Shown one piece after another: positions 42,568-51,786 of a stretch of 64,000 bases of DNA. A program made the position numbers and the translations under genes. The notes below the pieces were generated by a model. That model made no database searches. It had not been told where the DNA came from and saw nothing but the letters and a program-made list of their open reading frames with translations. The stretch's first letter is position 1; every line of letters begins with the position of its first letter. The DNA is taken from the NCBI RefSeq assembly GCF_013127955.1, contig NZ_CP053435.1, positions 2,728,001 through 2,792,000 of the forward strand, read 5' to 3'. Origin of the DNA: Spirosoma taeanense. Lineage in GTDB: Bacteria > Bacteroidota > Bacteroidia > Cytophagales > Spirosomataceae.

Positions 42568-45500
42568 TTAGACGACAGAAGGTCCGCAGGTAACAGGCAA
42601 CGTAACCGTTACGGTCGTCCCCTGATTTTCAATACTTTCTACGTGGATAGTCCCCCCGTGTAGTTCCACGAACTGGCGGACAATTACGAGCCCTAAACCG
42701 GAACCATGAATATTTACGGCGTTTCGGGCGCGGAAAAAGCTGCTGAACAAGTTCGGTAATTCGTCGGCGGGGATACCAATCCCCTGGTCGGTAACGGCTA
42801 TCGTGAGCTGCTGATTGAAACTGATCGAGAGTTCAGGATTGGTGGACGAGAATTTAAACGCGTTCGAGAGCAGATTAATCAGCGTATGCGTGATCAATTT
42901 GGGGTCCACACGGACCAGACACGGGGCTCCCCGGACAATTACGTTCACCCGCCGGTTGTCTTTCCATTCACTGAAATGCGTGCTCACAACTTCATTCGTT
43001 AAGGCTAACATATCGACTGGCTGCGGAGAAAAAGGAATCTTCCCGGCGTCCATTTTTCCAAGCATCAGCACATCGGCAAGTAGTTCACTGAAATTGGCGA
43101 TTTCCCGCTCAATGACATCCAGATGTCGCCCGACTGCCGGAAGCCCCGTTTCGGGGGGGCGCTCCAGATACAGACGGATCAGGTCAACACTCGATTGGAT
43201 GGTTGCCAGTGGCGTTCGGAATTCGTGCGACGCGGTGGCAACAAACTGCGATTTCATCCTGTTCAGTTCCTGTTCCCGGATCAGGGATTGCTGCAGCACC
43301 AGTTCCTTTTCCTTCTGATCGGTAATATCACTGGCAATGCCAATGAAGCGGAGGGGTTTGCCGTGCTGGTTCTTCAGAGTAAAGGTTCGCGAGTTAATCC
43401 AACGAACCGAACCATCAGCTTTCCTGATGCGGTACTGAACCGTGGAAGGTTCACCATCTTTATAACTCACCAGGGCCTTTCGGGATGCCGGTCGGTCTTC
43501 CTCCAGAACCCGCTGGAAAGCCGAAGACTGATCGGCATATAGACTCTGGCAGCTTAAGCCCCAGATACGCTCGTAGGCAGAATTAACGTACTGTAGTTCG
43601 AAGGGATTCGCCGAATGGATAAAAATAACCTCGTCGATGTTTTCGGCAAATTCAAGAAACCGCTGATTGCTTTCATGAAGCGCGTCCAGCGTTTCCTTCC
43701 GGTCGGTGATGTCGGTTATCGTGCCGGTGGTGCCAACGGGAGCCCCCTCGTCATTGACCAGCAACTGACAGAACACTTCAGCCCAGCCCAGATCGCCGTT
43801 TTTTTGCTGATACCGGATGGTGTGGCGGAACGACGAGTGCGGAGTCGTCAGCAGGTTTTCGAATAGACGATACAGCTGCAACTGATTCCGGCGGGAAAGA
43901 AACCGATGGAAAGGCTGCCCCAGCGATTCCTCCGTGGGCAGACCCGTCAGAACAGTCCAGTAAAGGTTCAGAAACGTCCAGTTGCCCTGTAAATCGGTTT
44001 TATAAACCACTTCCCTGAGGTTATCGACCAACTGGCGGTACTGCTCTTTACGCTTCCGGAGCGTCTGTTCGGCCTGCTTTTGTTCCGTTACGTCCCAGAC
44101 AACCCCAACCAGGCGAGCCGGCTTTCCGGTCTCGTTCCGCAACACTACGCCCTTGCATTGAATGTAGCAGAAACGACCACTGGGCTGGATTATGCGCTGC
44201 TGGAAGTCAAAATAGTCTGTCCCCTGTTCAAGATCGGCTAATCTTAGCAGTAACTGCTGCCGATCGTCCGGGTGCACATGCTTCATAACATCCGCCAGAT
44301 TTGTGATGGTCGTTTGTTCGGAGAGGCCATAAACCCGGTAGAGCTGCTTATCCCAGACTACGGTATCCTGATGAAGGTCATATTCCCAGATACCCTGTTT
44401 AGCCGCCTGAGTAGCCAGTTGCAGCCGTTCATTGACCCGTTGCAGCCGGGCTGCTGCCGATCTGGATTCGGTGATATCGCGCGCGGATGTATAAAACAGG
44501 TTACCGTCCAGAACCAGCCGCCATTCGATGAGCCGATAGCTACCGTCTTTTGACCGCATCCGGTTGACCAGCTTATCGACATAACCCCGCGTGAGGCCTT
44601 CCTGAACCGCAGCTAACGTATACGCAGTATCGTTAGGGTGAAGATAAGTGAAAAGGGACTTGCCCTGTACCTCAGCGGTCGAGAGACCGAGCATAGTTTC
44701 CCAGGACCGGTTTAGCCGGACAATGGTACCGCCTGGCGTGGCTATACAATGCAGGTCGAGCGAACTGTTAAAAAACACGTTCAGCTGGCGGTTCTTCTGC
44801 ATCAGCTCCTCCTCGGCTTTCTTCAGGGGTGAAATGTCGGTAGCCAGGCCAATATAGCCAATGAGGTTGCCTGCCTCATCGCGCATGGCCGTTGTAGTGA
44901 GCAGAACAGGCATCCGTTGTCCCTGTTTAGTCAGCAGCCTGCATTCATCCCCATGGGAGTACGACTCCAGCTTATGAAAGCTAAACCGGAGTTTAAGCCG
45001 GTCGGGGCGATGCGAGACAAACGGGCCTTTAGCTTCCGGAGGATCTATTGACTCCATGAACCGAGTGCTGATTTTTCCGATCAGCTCATCGGCCGTATAG
45101 CCCAGTAGGCGTTCAGCCGCCGGATTGACCGTCTGAATCCGGCCTTTGGTATCGGTCGAGAGGATGGCCTGCCCGGCATGATTCAGAATGGCTTTCTGCA
45201 TGGCCAGCAGGTGGCTCATCTCGGTTGTTCGCTCCGCAATAATCTGCTCCAGGTTTTCGGTATGGGCCTGTAGCTGCTCCTCAATTTTTTTGAGAGGGGT
45301 AATATCCTGAATCGTCAGCAGCACCCGCTCCCCAACCGGAACCAGGGTAATTGTACTCCATACCGGACCCGTCGGTAAGTTGAACTGCGGTTGAAAATGA
45401 CGCGGTTCGCGGGTTTGAACAACCGTTGTCAGTTGGTCAAACATACCCTGCCGAACAACGTTCGGAAACAACGCCTTCAGGCTGTTTCCGTTCATGGCTT

Positions 45501-46245
45501 CAACGCTGTAACCCGTAATAGCCGAATTGGCCGGATTCGTGAAGACGTACTGGAAATCAGTGATGGTTTCCCTGTCCCGCAGTACGTCCAAGAGAACCAG
45601 CCCGGCCGGGCAGTTGCTGACCACCGCCTGCAGAATATGGTTGCTATCGTGAAGCTGCTGATTCGCTTTTTTAAGCAGATTCTGACTTCGACGCAGCTTC
45701 AGGAGCGAAACGACCTGTCGGGCCAGGGCTTTGAGGGTCGTTACCTGTTTTTCAGAAAGCCGCCGGGGCTGGTGATCAACGACGCATAACGTTCCTAAAG
45801 CCTGCCCGGCCTCGTCAATGAGCGGCACACCGGCATAAAATATAACCCCCGGTTCCTGCGTGGTGTAGGGAAAGTGCGCAAAGCGTTCATCCAGGCGGGT
45901 ATCCTGAATTTCCAGTAACTGCTCCGGAGTCTGAATCGCGTATGAGCAGAAAGAATACTGGCGGGGCGTTTCTCTGACTGCAATCCCGTGGGCTGACTTA
46001 AACCACTGGCGATGCTCGTCGACAAACGTAATCAGCGAAACAGGCGTCTGACAGATATAGGAAGCGATCTGGGTGATGTCGTCATATTCCTCTTCCGGTA
46101 ACGTATCCAGAATATCGTAGCTGGCCAGCGCTTCCAGTCGCTGCATTTCGGCTGCGGGTTGCGACTGCTGCTGGAGGGAGTCTGCTTTAGTGGTGTTCAC
46201 AGGTCTGCAAAGGAATGAGTCAGGTTGTTTACTGGTATTTTTCAC
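42568..46245 (-). CDS. Soluble GAF/multi-PAS histidine kinase, 1225 residues
   Basis: A GAF domain (about 35-195, beginning LEALASYDILDTLPEEEYDD) is followed by about six PAS/PAC units between about 205 and 1000, each ending in a PAC-like W..T..DIT or G...DIT segment. The kinase core has ASHEFRTPLATIQ (phospho-His), LINLLSNAFKFS (N box), VTDQGIGIP (G1) and GSGLGLVIVRQFVELHGG (G2). No membrane helix is present, so it senses cytoplasmic signals such as redox, small ligands or light; no single ligand can be assigned. No receiver is fused; the receiver hybrid 45 bases downstream is the natural target. Confidence 0.9.
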   Translation of the reverse strand: MKNTSKQPDSFLCRPVNTTKADSLQQQSQPAAEMQRLEALASYDILDTLPEEEYDDITQIASYICQTPVSLITFVDEHRQWFKSAHGIAVRETPRQYSFCSYAIQTPEQLLEIQDTRLDERFAHFPYTTQEPGVIFYAGVPLIDEAGQALGTLCVVDHQPRRLSEKQVTTLKALARQVVSLLKLRRSQNLLKKANQQLHDSNHILQAVVSNCPAGLVLLDVLRDRETITDFQYVFTNPANSAITGYSVEAMNGNSLKALFPNVVRQGMFDQLTTVVQTREPRHFQPQFNLPTGPVWSTITLVPVGERVLLTIQDITPLKKIEEQLQAHTENLEQIIAERTTEMSHLLAMQKAILNHAGQAILSTDTKGRIQTVNPAAERLLGYTADELIGKISTRFMESIDPPEAKGPFVSHRPDRLKLRFSFHKLESYSHGDECRLLTKQGQRMPVLLTTTAMRDEAGNLIGYIGLATDISPLKKAEEELMQKNRQLNVFFNSSLDLHCIATPGGTIVRLNRSWETMLGLSTAEVQGKSLFTYLHPNDTAYTLAAVQEGLTRGYVDKLVNRMRSKDGSYRLIEWRLVLDGNLFYTSARDITESRSAAARLQRVNERLQLATQAAKQGIWEYDLHQDTVVWDKQLYRVYGLSEQTTITNLADVMKHVHPDDRQQLLLRLADLEQGTDYFDFQQRIIQPSGRFCYIQCKGVVLRNETGKPARLVGVVWDVTEQKQAEQTLRKRKEQYRQLVDNLREVVYKTDLQGNWTFLNLYWTVLTGLPTEESLGQPFHRFLSRRNQLQLYRLFENLLTTPHSSFRHTIRYQQKNGDLGWAEVFCQLLVNDEGAPVGTTGTITDITDRKETLDALHESNQRFLEFAENIDEVIFIHSANPFELQYVNSAYERIWGLSCQSLYADQSSAFQRVLEEDRPASRKALVSYKDGEPSTVQYRIRKADGSVRWINSRTFTLKNQHGKPLRFIGIASDITDQKEKELVLQQSLIREQELNRMKSQFVATASHEFRTPLATIQSSVDLIRLYLERPPETGLPAVGRHLDVIEREIANFSELLADVLMLGKMDAGKIPFSPQPVDMLALTNEVVSTHFSEWKDNRRVNVIVRGAPCLVRVDPKLITHTLINLLSNAFKFSSTNPELSISFNQQLTIAVTDQGIGIPADELPNLFSSFFRARNAVNIHGSGLGLVIVRQFVELHGGTIHVESIENQGTTVTVTLPVTCGPSVV

Positions 46246-46353
46246 CCTATTGTCTGTACGTCGGTCCTTCTAAACTAAGAAAACAGGAAACTTTCATGAA
46301 TGACCATAGGAACATTCTAAAAAAAGAGAAGTCTGGTACAAAAATTGTTTGAT

Positions 46354-46361
46354 TAGTTTTG
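46354..46361 (+). promoter_or_regulatory. -7 box upstream of the 108-residue gene
   Basis: TAGTTTTG, a perfect TAnnTTTG, 68 bases before the start codon at 46430. A -33 box is not clear. Confidence 0.4.
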
Positions 46362-46429
46362 CTTGCGTTGATCCACCCGGATCCCCTCGTAATTTTTGTT
46401 GTTCTTTTTTTCCATTCTCCGTACGCACG

Positions 46430-46756
46430 ATGAACAGTATTGTTACCAGATCAACGGTTGAGACCGGCAGTAGACCCGTAAGCCTACTTGCCTGGCAGCA
46501 TGAGATTGAAAGCCTGTACAATATCTATTATCTGATCGATTCGCTGTTGGGTCAGTCACTCCGTTTGCCGGCAGAAACCACTGACCGATACCGAAACCTG
46601 CAATGGCTCCTGATGAAAACGGTCGAGCAGTTTCTGGCTGAGATGGATGAGCAAACAGAACTGGATAAATCGCAACCCACGACGATGGAGCTGTTGAGAA
46701 AGCACATAACAATTATGAAACGACTTAATGCGTACGCGAATATGGTTCTCAGTTAA
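46430..46756 (+). CDS. Helical protein of unknown function, 108 residues
   Basis: Starts at the ATG at 46430 (MNSIVTRSTVETG); a longer frame from 46349 begins inside the likely promoter. Residues 20-108 are almost all predicted helix: WQHEIESLYNIYYLIDSLLG, then NLQWLLMKTVEQFLAEMDE, then LLRKHITIMKRLNAYANMVL. A four-helix-type fold would suit a phosphotransfer or kinase-binding role, and it lies between two signalling genes, but the Hpt motif HxxKG is absent. No family is recognised. Terminated at 46791-46825. Confidence 0.5.
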   Translation: MNSIVTRSTVETGSRPVSLLAWQHEIESLYNIYYLIDSLLGQSLRLPAETTDRYRNLQWLLMKTVEQFLAEMDEQTELDKSQPTTMELLRKHITIMKRLNAYANMVLS

Positions 46757-46790
46757 TGACTGCCTGATTCCTTGCTGGTGAGATAGATAC

Positions 46791-46825
46791 AAGCCTACGA
46801 CTGACAGAAGCCGTAGGCTTTTTTT
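46791..46825 (+). terminator. Rho-independent terminator after the 108-residue gene
   Basis: AAGCCTACG (46791-46799) pairs with CGTAGGCTT (46812-46820) with a 12-base loop, followed by five more T. Confidence 0.85.
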
Positions 46826-46827
46826 CA

Positions 46828-47586
46828 TTAATCGGGGTTTGCTCTCAGCTGGTGTTTCTGCCGGTAGCGAAGCGGAGACTGACCGTTAACTTCTTTGAAA
46901 CAGAACGAAAAATAGGAGAGACTCGAAAACCCACACCGGCTGGCGATCTGCTGCAGGCTCAGGTCCGTCCGGACCAGAAAGGCCGTTGCCCGACGCAGCC
47001 GGTAGTCTCTCAGGATCTCGCTGAAACTTCTATCAAGGTATTTTTTCAGATTGCGCTGCAGGGCCGAAAGACTCATGTTCATTGTTTGCGCCATACATTC
47101 GGCGGTCAGCGAAGCATCGTCCAGATGACGCTCTAACTGCTCCGTGAATGATTTAACAAACTGAATCTCTGTTTCATTGCCCACTGCCGACTGCGCTGAT
47201 TGCTGAAGTAAAAACTCCGTTCGAAGATTCGTAAGGTTATTAATCTTCAATAACAGCTCTTTGTGCAGAAAGGGCTTGAACAGATAATCAACCGCGCCTT
47301 CTTCCAGCCCCTGAATCATATCCTGCTGAGCGACTTTGGCCGTTAGGAAGATGATTGGTATAGAGCGATAGCAGATGTGACGCTTAACGGCCCGGATAAA
47401 CGTAATCCCGTCCATCTGAGGCATCATAATATCGCACAGAATTAAATTAGGCGAAAAACCAGGGAGTAACTCAAAGGCCTGAACGCCATTCGAAGCTGAT
47501 CGGACCTGGTGGTTGTTGAGCTCAAGCTGTTCACAAATATTTTCCCGTAACTGCACATCATCCTCAACCACTAAAACTCTCGCCAT
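46828..47586 (-). CDS. Response regulator with AraC-type DNA-binding domain
   Basis: 252 residues from the ATG at 47586; the upstream in-frame codon would add 16 hydrophobic residues that do not belong to a receiver. Receiver 1-120: Asp8-Asp9-like acidic pair in VVEDD, Asp52 in LILCDIMMP and Lys in VDYLFKPF. The C-terminal AraC/XylS domain (about 150-250) has LSLQQIASRCGFSSLSYFSFCFKEVNG, the second helix-turn-helix. A direct receiver-to-AraC fusion is typical of Bacteroidota. It may be controlled by the kinase hybrids just downstream on the same strand. Promoter-like TATCTTTA at 47614-47621 (minus). Confidence 0.9.
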   Translation of the reverse strand: MARVLVVEDDVQLRENICEQLELNNHQVRSASNGVQAFELLPGFSPNLILCDIMMPQMDGITFIRAVKRHICYRSIPIIFLTAKVAQQDMIQGLEEGAVDYLFKPFLHKELLLKINNLTNLRTEFLLQQSAQSAVGNETEIQFVKSFTEQLERHLDDASLTAECMAQTMNMSLSALQRNLKKYLDRSFSEILRDYRLRRATAFLVRTDLSLQQIASRCGFSSLSYFSFCFKEVNGQSPLRYRQKHQLRANPD

Positions 47587-48157
47587 ACTTATACCATATA
47601 CTAACAAAGCTGTAAAGATACGCTTAATTGTCAAGCTATTTCCCCAAAGGAGGTTTAAAAGGCCTTGTTTGTATACATGAACGATATATTGGGTCTCTGA
47701 ATGTGAATCAGGGTTACATTGCTTATTCGTTTAAGGGTGCAGAACTACACAGCAACATGCCAGCAACGTATCTAGAAAGAAAACCAGCCTCGTAGATTTT
47801 TTTTCGAGTATAGGCATATTGATATCTATACCCTTTGTAGCTGTGACTGTAATAAGTCGTCTCTTTCTGCCCGACAGCGTTCAGAACGATGTAAGATCAT
47901 TGAAGTGGTTGGCCTGGCACTTTAATACACTTCGGCCCAAACGAAAAAAGTGCAGATCATGCGTCGTTGGGATGCTCCCTCCCTTAAAAAAACTAAGCGG
48001 TAAATTCATAGAACGGAGTGAAAGCCAGCTTGAATTTCGCCTTCCAGTTACTAAGCTGATCGAAGCTTTTGTCGTTTACCGGCAGTTTACGCCACTTTAC
48101 CGTGATTCCCGACATCTGTGGGGGAGATATGCTAACTTTCTGACTTCATGATTGCTT
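47587..48157. other. Intergenic region between divergent regulator genes
   Basis: 571 bases between the AraC-type response regulator (minus) and the LytS-type kinase (plus). It probably holds both promoters; on the plus strand a TATACCCTTTG stretch near 47825-47840 is close to but not the -7 consensus. An open frame at 47819-48151 is judged to be chance. Confidence 0.45.
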
Positions 48158-49261
48158 ATGAGTCGAAACGCAGCGCTTGTTGTCATTCACCTGCTGGCTT
48201 GTCTGGCTTTTCTGGCCTTGCCATACCTGTTCATTGAAGACGGGTTTTCCAAATTGGCCGAGCTGCCTGTCAATCCGCATGAGCAGCGGAATCTGCTGTC
48301 CTATCTGCTGACCATCGCGTTTTTCTACGTCAACTTTTTCTGGCTGATTCCCCAACTCTACTTCGGGCGGAAATACGTGCTGTACGGGCTGTGTGTATTG
48401 GGATGCTTTTTGCTGGTGCAGGGAACACTCACTACGATTAATCGGCACGGGATTCCGTTCACCAACCGCCCGATGCAGTTACCACCGCCACCTCAGGAGG
48501 CCGGACCAACCGGGCCGCCCGCCGGTCAATTACCTCAACGGCCTTCTGCACGACCAGATCGCGCACCGGTGCAACCGGGTTTGCCTCCTGAAATCAGCCA
48601 GACGTTTTTTCTGTTTCTGGCGGGGCTGCTGCTGTCGCTGGCCATCCGGATCAACAACCGCTGGCGCGAAACCGAGCGGGCACGGCTCCATACCGAACTG
48701 TCGTACCTGAAAGCACAGATTAATCCGCACTTTCTGTTTAATACGCTCAACAGCATTTATTCGTTGGCTATCGAGCAGTCGCCGGCTACGGCCGACGCCA
48801 TTGTGCAGCTTTCGTCGTTTCTGCGGTACGTCATTGCCGAAGGCCATCAGAACCGCGTAGCCCTGAGCCATGAACTGGCCTACATCGGCCACTACATTGC
48901 CCTGCAGCAACTGCGATTGGCGGATACCGTACCAGTTCAATACACCACGGAGGGTAACCCCGGTAATTTGCAGATTGCCCCGCTGCTGCTGATTTCCTTT
49001 ATTGAAAACGCCTTCAAATACGGCGTCAGTCCGCAGGAGCCGTCCCGCATCGATATACGTATCGAGCTGACCGGAAACCGACTTTACGGTTACATCTTCA
49101 ATCGGAAAGTTCGCGTGGCCGATTCGACGGCCGTTGGCAGCGGCATCGGTCTGTCCAACGCCAACGCCCGCCTGCAACTGCTGTATCCGGGACAGCACGA
49201 GTTGCGAATCCTGGATGAACCGGATAGTTTCACGGTCGAACTCTTGCTAACGCTGTCATGA
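48158..49261 (+). CDS. LytS/YehU-type sensor histidine kinase
   Basis: 367 residues from the ATG at 48158. Four membrane helices (about 7-27, 45-63, 74-93 and 148-168) enclose a Pro-rich loop (about 108-145, PPPPQEAGPTGPPAGQLPQ), presumably outside. The kinase box YLKAQINPHFLFNTLNS has phospho-His191, followed by the ATPase domain with LLLISFIENAFKYGV and GSGIGLSNANARLQLLY. It phosphorylates the LytTR regulator encoded directly after it; the two genes overlap by 4 bases (ATGA). Confidence 0.92.
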   Translation: MSRNAALVVIHLLACLAFLALPYLFIEDGFSKLAELPVNPHEQRNLLSYLLTIAFFYVNFFWLIPQLYFGRKYVLYGLCVLGCFLLVQGTLTTINRHGIPFTNRPMQLPPPPQEAGPTGPPAGQLPQRPSARPDRAPVQPGLPPEISQTFFLFLAGLLLSLAIRINNRWRETERARLHTELSYLKAQINPHFLFNTLNSIYSLAIEQSPATADAIVQLSSFLRYVIAEGHQNRVALSHELAYIGHYIALQQLRLADTVPVQYTTEGNPGNLQIAPLLLISFIENAFKYGVSPQEPSRIDIRIELTGNRLYGYIFNRKVRVADSTAVGSGIGLSNANARLQLLYPGQHELRILDEPDSFTVELLLTLS

Positions 49262-49977
49262 TCCGCGCCATCGCTTTAGACGACGAACCGCCCGCGCTGC
49301 GGGTGCTGAGCCACTTCTGTCAACAGGTGGAGTTTATCAATCTGGAAAAAACATTCACCCGCACCGACGAGGCCCAGCAGTACCTGACAGACGTAGGCGC
49401 CGACCTGCTGTTCCTGGACATTAACATGCCGTTCATCTCCGGAACGGATTTTTATCGGGCGATCAGTCAGTCGGCGAGCCAGCCGCCCATGGTGATTTTC
49501 ACCACGGCATACGCCGAGTATGCCGTGGAAGGCTTTACGCTCAACGCCGTGGACTATCTGCTCAAACCCTTTACGTTCGAGCGGTTTTTGCAGGCCGTTA
49601 CCAAGGCGCAGGATTACGTCCGCTGGCAGCAGCGCACCAAATCAGCCGAGGAGTATCTCTTTATCCGAGCCGATTATACCGTTTACAAGGTTGTTCTAAC
49701 CGATATCCTGTTCATCGAAGGTCTGGACGACTACCTGAAAATTCATCTGGAGTCCAGCAACCGACCGATTGTGGCGCGGATGACCATGAAGTCAATTCTT
49801 GAAAAATTGCCGGGTGCCGATGCGCCCAACAGCCCGTTTGTGCGGGTGCATCGGTCGTTTATCGTGCCCTTTAGCCGGATCGAAGGCATCCGCAACAAGA
49901 CCATCCTGCTGGCCGGGCGCGGAATCCCCATTGGCGCCAGCTACGAGCCGGGCTTGCTGGGGCGTTTTCGGTCGTAA
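49258..49977 (+). CDS. LytTR-type response regulator
   Basis: 239 residues. Receiver with acidic Asp8-Asp9 and phospho-acceptor Asp54 in LLFLDINMP, and Lys in VDYLLKPF. The LytTR DNA-binding domain (about 135-239) has LFIRADYTVYKVVLTDILFIEGLDDYLKI and FVRVHRSFIVPFSRI. The start overlaps the kinase stop as ATGA, so it is co-translated. It binds direct repeats in target promoters; targets are not visible here. Confidence 0.93.
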   Translation: MIRAIALDDEPPALRVLSHFCQQVEFINLEKTFTRTDEAQQYLTDVGADLLFLDINMPFISGTDFYRAISQSASQPPMVIFTTAYAEYAVEGFTLNAVDYLLKPFTFERFLQAVTKAQDYVRWQQRTKSAEEYLFIRADYTVYKVVLTDILFIEGLDDYLKIHLESSNRPIVARMTMKSILEKLPGADAPNSPFVRVHRSFIVPFSRIEGIRNKTILLAGRGIPIGASYEPGLLGRFRS

Positions 49978-50004
49978 TTCATTTCTTCCCAAGTAGTTAC
50001 GGGA

Positions 50005-50034
50005 TTTGTTGCCGAATCTGGAAAAGGCAACAAA
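50005..50034 (+). terminator. Hairpin after the LytTR gene
   Basis: TTTGTTGCC (50005-50013) pairs with GGCAACAAA (50026-50034), 12-base loop. It is 27 bases beyond the stop codon. No long T-run, so termination is probable but not certain. Confidence 0.55.
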
Positions 50035-50221
50035 CGGCTGCTCTTTGCTGTCATCCGGGCCTAATTACTGACCGCTATCCGTTCTTATAAGCGCATCGAG
50101 TTCATAAACCGACACATTAAGCCAGTTTACCGCTAAGTCGCGAGGGGTTGCAACGGAGCCCCGGGTCCACTGCGTTATGTAGATAAATAAGGCTAGTAAC
50201 CAACCGATAAAATCATCCCCT

Positions 50222-50392
50222 ATGTTTGGCTTAGGCACTTCCGAGATCGTGCTGATTCTCTGTTTTATTCTCTTGTTTTTCGGCGCTAAAAAATTGCCCG
50301 AATTAGCGCGTGGACTGGGTAAAGGCATCCGCGAATTCAAGGATGCGACGAACGATATTCAATCAACCATCGACGAAGCCTCGATTCGCTAA
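50222..50392 (+). CDS. tatA: Twin-arginine translocase subunit TatA
   Basis: 56 residues, starting at the ATG at 50222 and ending with TAA at 50390-50392. It begins MFGLGTSEIVLILCFILLFF, with a membrane helix (about 9-20), then the hallmark FFGAKKLPELARGLGKGI and a short amphipathic helix with an acidic end. TatA forms the pore through which folded proteins cross the inner membrane. It lies 21 bases before a lipoprotein with a Tat-like signal, while several Tat signals also appear at 54-56 kb. No tatC is in the window. Confidence 0.92.
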   Translation: MFGLGTSEIVLILCFILLFFGAKKLPELARGLGKGIREFKDATNDIQSTIDEASIR

Positions 50393-50413
50393 CCCCCAGT
50401 TAAATAAAGTACT

Positions 50414-51175
50414 ATGGAACGTAAAGAATTTTTGAAACGCGGCTTCAGCAGTCTGTTGGGCGTAGCGGCCCTGGTTCCTGTGATGGGGGCCTGCTCGGAT
50501 ACAACCGTCGACCCAGCCAGCACTACCAGCACAACCACGGGCGGTACGACCACTTCGACCGGCTCCACGAACGGCAGTTCCTCCAGCGACTGCACCGTTA
50601 CGGCCTCCGAAACCGAAGGACCGTTCCCGACGAAAGTGCCGGCCAACTTCGTTCGTAAGGACATCCGCGACGACCGTACGGGTATTCCCCTCGCCATTAC
50701 GATCACCATTAAGAATGCAAATAGCAGTTGCGCTGCGCTGGCGGGTGCGCTGGTGGATATCTGGCACTGCGACAAGGATGGTTATTACTCCGAGTATGGC
50801 GGGTCGGGTATGCAGAGTGTCAATCTCACCAGCGTTGACTTTTTGCGGGGGCGTCAGACGACCAACGCCGATGGTTCGGTTAGCTTTACGTCAATCTTCC
50901 CCGGCTGGTATTCGGGTCGGGCACCGCATATCCACGTACATGTGTATAACGCCAGCGGAAAATCATTGCTGGTGACCCAGATTGCGTTCCCCTACGATAT
51001 CACCAACACCGTTTACACAACGGGGCAATCGTATGGCTACACGAAAGGCGCGCAGGATACCAAAAACGAACGCGACAATGTGTTCGGCGACGGCTACACG
51101 AATGAGTTGGGCACGGTTTCGGGTAGTAACAGCGCAGGCTATGCGTTAACCCACACGATTGTGGTCAAGGCTTAA
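50414..51175 (+). CDS. Intradiol ring-cleavage dioxygenase-like lipoprotein
   Basis: 253 residues. The N-terminus MERKEFLKRGF resembles a twin-arginine motif with Lys in the second position (R-K-x-F-L-K), followed by a hydrophobic core and a lipobox VMGAC (Cys27). A Ser/Thr-rich linker (about 30-60) precedes the dioxygenase domain: ETEGPFP, ALVDIWHCDKDGYYSEY (about 112-128), FPGWYSGRAPHIHVHVY (about 162-178). Two Tyr and two His here match the Fe(III) ligands of protocatechuate/catechol dioxygenases. A surface-anchored enzyme of this group may open aromatic rings outside the cell; the true substrate is unknown. tatA lies directly upstream. Confidence 0.82.
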   Translation: MERKEFLKRGFSSLLGVAALVPVMGACSDTTVDPASTTSTTTGGTTTSTGSTNGSSSSDCTVTASETEGPFPTKVPANFVRKDIRDDRTGIPLAITITIKNANSSCAALAGALVDIWHCDKDGYYSEYGGSGMQSVNLTSVDFLRGRQTTNADGSVSFTSIFPGWYSGRAPHIHVHVYNASGKSLLVTQIAFPYDITNTVYTTGQSYGYTKGAQDTKNERDNVFGDGYTNELGTVSGSNSAGYALTHTIVVKA

Positions 51176-51180
51176 TTCAG

Positions 51181-51224
51181 GAAACACCCTGCCGGATGGA
51201 TAAGCGCATCCGGCAGGGTGTTTC
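51181..51224 (+). terminator. Terminator after the dioxygenase gene
   Basis: A perfect 18-base stem (51181-51198 with 51207-51224) with an 8-base loop, followed by TTTTTC. Starts 5 bases after the stop codon. Confidence 0.9.
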
Positions 51225-51258
51225 TTTTTCGTTTGCCCTTCGGGGGCTAAATCAGCAG

Positions 51259-51786
51259 ATGGCAAAGGGTCTTATCCAGTTAAGTTATTGCAAGATTATC
51301 GACGCTTCGGCCTCGAAGCCCTGGGATAAAGCGGTGTTTGACGATACCTATCAGGAGTTTTTTATGCAGGCGCAGCTCTATAACCCCGAAGCGAAATACC
51401 AGACCTTCCGGGAGCTACTCGACAACGTACCAAATGCCGAGCAGTTGCACTACCTGACCAGTCGGGTAGCAATGGGGGATCTGAAGCAGTTGAACCAGCA
51501 GATCCCGGACGTGGTCAACGCTTTCGGGAGACTTTTTTTGCCCTTCACGCAGTTTAAATTCGAGATTCTGGCCTCACATGTAAAGAAGAAGGAAGCGCAC
51601 CGGATTGCCATCTTCTTTTACAGCGACCCACTGACCTGGATTGATACCGTAGCGGACAAACTTCTGATTGCCTACGGGGATCAGCGGGCGGCTTTGCAGG
51701 CGGGGCAGGAGGTGAACACCGACCTGGTTGCGCTACAGCCAAACCTGAGCATTTGGTCCTATCAGCCTTTAAACTCTGTCGGATAA
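51259..51786 (+). CDS. Protein of unknown function, 175 residues
   Basis: Start at the ATG at 51259; the longer frame starts inside the terminator and is unlikely. Soluble and mostly helical, beginning MAKGLIQLSYCKIIDASA. Clusters of aromatic and charged residues (FRLFLPFTQFKF-like region about 105-120, KKKEAHRIAIFFYSDP about 126-142) are visible, with no known motif. The stop overlaps the start of the next gene (TAATG), so it is co-translated with a pirin-like cupin and may act with it. Family not recognised. Confidence 0.5.
   Translation: MAKGLIQLSYCKIIDASASKPWDKAVFDDTYQEFFMQAQLYNPEAKYQTFRELLDNVPNAEQLHYLTSRVAMGDLKQLNQQIPDVVNAFGRLFLPFTQFKFEILASHVKKKEAHRIAIFFYSDPLTWIDTVADKLLIAYGDQRAALQAGQEVNTDLVALQPNLSIWSYQPLNSVG

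Noticed and set aside
47819-48151. 110-residue open frame in the gap before the LytS gene
   Set aside because: Composition is basic and irregular, no family pattern, no ribosome-binding site, and it lies in a likely promoter region.
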